Positions 5,653-6,109 of a stretch of DNA of 6,109 bases are shown in pieces. The translations under genes were made by a program, and so were the position numbers. Within the stretch, counting starts at the first letter, position 1, and the number at the start of each line of letters is the position of its first letter. The notes under the pieces were generated by a model that was given only the letters and a program-made list of their open reading frames with translations, had not been told where the DNA came from and did no database searches. Location: positions 1-6,109 of the forward strand of contig JAFNFZ010000133.1 in the NCBI GenBank assembly GCA_017885485.1, read 5' to 3'. The stretch comes from Chloroflexota bacterium. Its GTDB lineage: Bacteria > Chloroflexota > Dehalococcoidia > UBA2247 > RBG-13-53-26.

Positions 5653-5868
5653 TCATCCTCCTTCAATGCTGTGTCGATAGGAGGGCGACCATGACCACCT
5701 GACCCTGGGCTTATCCCATTGGCTGCTATCACAGCTGGGGCACTTGTCCGGCCGTGACTTCTTCCGCGCTTTCCAGGTGTGATCGCATCTTAGGCACCGG
5801 AGTGACCTGGTGTCGGCGCGGAAGGGCCTAATGATTCTCTTGTACGACTTCCTGAGCTGCATCCTCAT
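5653..5868 (-). CDS. Small zinc-ribbon protein of unknown function
   Basis: From ATG 5868 this is a 71-residue basic protein. It carries a ribbon LRCLRCDHTW, then 10 residues, then DKCPSCDSSQWDKPR: two CX2C knuckles separated by 14 residues, with a His and Trp after the first knuckle and WD.P after the second. Small proteins of the form CxxC-x-H-x-W...CP-x-C...W..P are common in Chloroflexota and archaea, where they are uncharacterised; metal binding is inferred from the four Cys. The upstream TTG at 5922 would add 18 residues (MAGVPDSAELTSEKRGGA) and has AGGA 4 nt before it. ATG 5868 has a seven-G run 4 nt before it, and ATG 5862 is a third option. I chose 5868 because the ribbon core starts after it and the extra N-terminus looks non-conserved. 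It converges on the prepilin gene with a 40-bp gap. DNA or RNA binding is possible but not shown. Confidence 0.72.
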   Translation of the reverse strand: MRMQLRKSYKRIIRPFRADTRSLRCLRCDHTWKARKKSRPDKCPSCDSSQWDKPRVRWSWSPSYRHSIEGG

Positions 5869-5948
5869 CGCGCCCCCCCGTTTCTCCGATGTGAGTTCGG
5901 CGGAATCTGGAACTCCTGCCAATCTATCCTATGGGATGCAAGTTCTGC

Positions 5949-5966
5949 TGCCGATACAAAACGGCA
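5949..5966 (-). other. Small hairpin in the leader of the zinc-ribbon gene
   Basis: TGCCG (5949-5953) and CGGCA (5962-5966) form a 5-bp stem with an eight-base A/T-rich loop. If the promoter at 5991-5996 is used, it lies in the 5' leader of the zinc-ribbon transcript. No function can be assigned. Confidence 0.25.
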
Positions 5967-5990
5967 ATTATTCAGCGGTGGTTGTTTAGG

Positions 5991-5999
5991 AGTATAGCA
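5991..5999 (-). promoter_or_regulatory. Extended -10 promoter candidate for the zinc-ribbon gene
   Basis: The minus strand reads TGC-TATACT (5999 down to 5991): a 5/6 -10 hexamer with the TGn extension. No -35 match is seen at 17 bp (GGGCAC), which is acceptable for an extended -10 promoter. A start near 5984 would give a leader of about 60 nt to TTG 5922 or about 115 nt to ATG 5868. Confidence 0.4.
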
Positions 6000-6021
6000 C
6001 ATACGTCGGATCGGTGCCCAG

Positions 6022-6073
6022 GCAGTACATAGGTATATCTACCTACTGCGACGGGGCATTCCCCGGGTAGATA
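6022..6073. promoter_or_regulatory. Overlapping, mutually exclusive inverted repeats
   Basis: TAGGTA-TATC-TACCTA (6030-6045) is a perfect 6-bp inverted repeat with a 4-bp spacer, shaped like a dimeric repressor operator. It is extended by GCAGT (6022-6026) and ACTGC (6045-6049). CGGGG-CATT-CCCCG (6052-6065) is a second hairpin. TATCTACC (6036-6043) can alternatively pair with GGTAGATA (6066-6073), enclosing the second hairpin and breaking the first. The site is 30-50 bp upstream of the extended -10 candidate, and no gene is seen around it inside the window. Confidence 0.4.
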
Positions 6074-6109
6074 CTACTCACACAATGATCTGTCAGTGAC
6101 GACTTTTCG

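Overview
The window (about 56-58% GC by eye) is bacterial and is dominated by a branched-chain amino acid type (Liv/HAAT) ABC importer locus. A class III prepilin gene and a small zinc-ribbon gene lie at the right end. The lipoprotein form of the binding protein, the GFTLVELL-type prepilin, the small CxxC-H-W / CPxC-WD ribbon protein and the interspersed GGATCCCGCATCAAG-type palindrome together suggest an uncultured Chloroflexota (Dehalococcoidia-like) bacterium. That assignment is inference; there is no rRNA or other phylogenetic marker here.

Layout. 1-593 (+): 3' part of livG (ATPase), cut by the left edge before its Walker A. 583-1332 (+): livF (second ATPase), overlapping livG by 11 nt. 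1333-1416: short convergent gap with inverted repeats. 1417-2472 (-): livM permease with a C-terminal CX2CX10CX2C zinc-finger-like tail. 2469-3341, or to 3368 (-): livH permease, overlapping livM by ATGA. 3342-3485: gap with a 9-bp-stem hairpin. 3486-4784 (-): substrate-binding lipoprotein. 4785-5189: leader, possible promoter, and a palindromic repeat element. 5190-5612 (+): prepilin-like protein. 5653-5868 (-): small zinc-ribbon protein. 5869-6109: extended -10 candidate and overlapping inverted repeats, no gene seen.

How they work together. The lipoprotein captures a small amino acid, amide or related ligand outside the membrane. LivH and LivM form the channel, and LivG and LivF drive transport with ATP. 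All five classical parts are present, but they sit on two converging transcription units: the binding protein and permeases leftward, the ATPases rightward. The substrate cannot be read from the sequence.

The points most worth a second look are: a RanBP2-type zinc-finger signature fused to the end of LivM; an in-frame 27-bp duplication-like insertion in LivG between D-loop and H-loop; a stable hairpin in the binding protein-permease gap; a two-hairpin repeat element upstream of the pilin; and mutually exclusive inverted repeats at the far right. I found no complete novel defence, mobile or biosynthetic system, no CRISPR array and no tRNA or rRNA.
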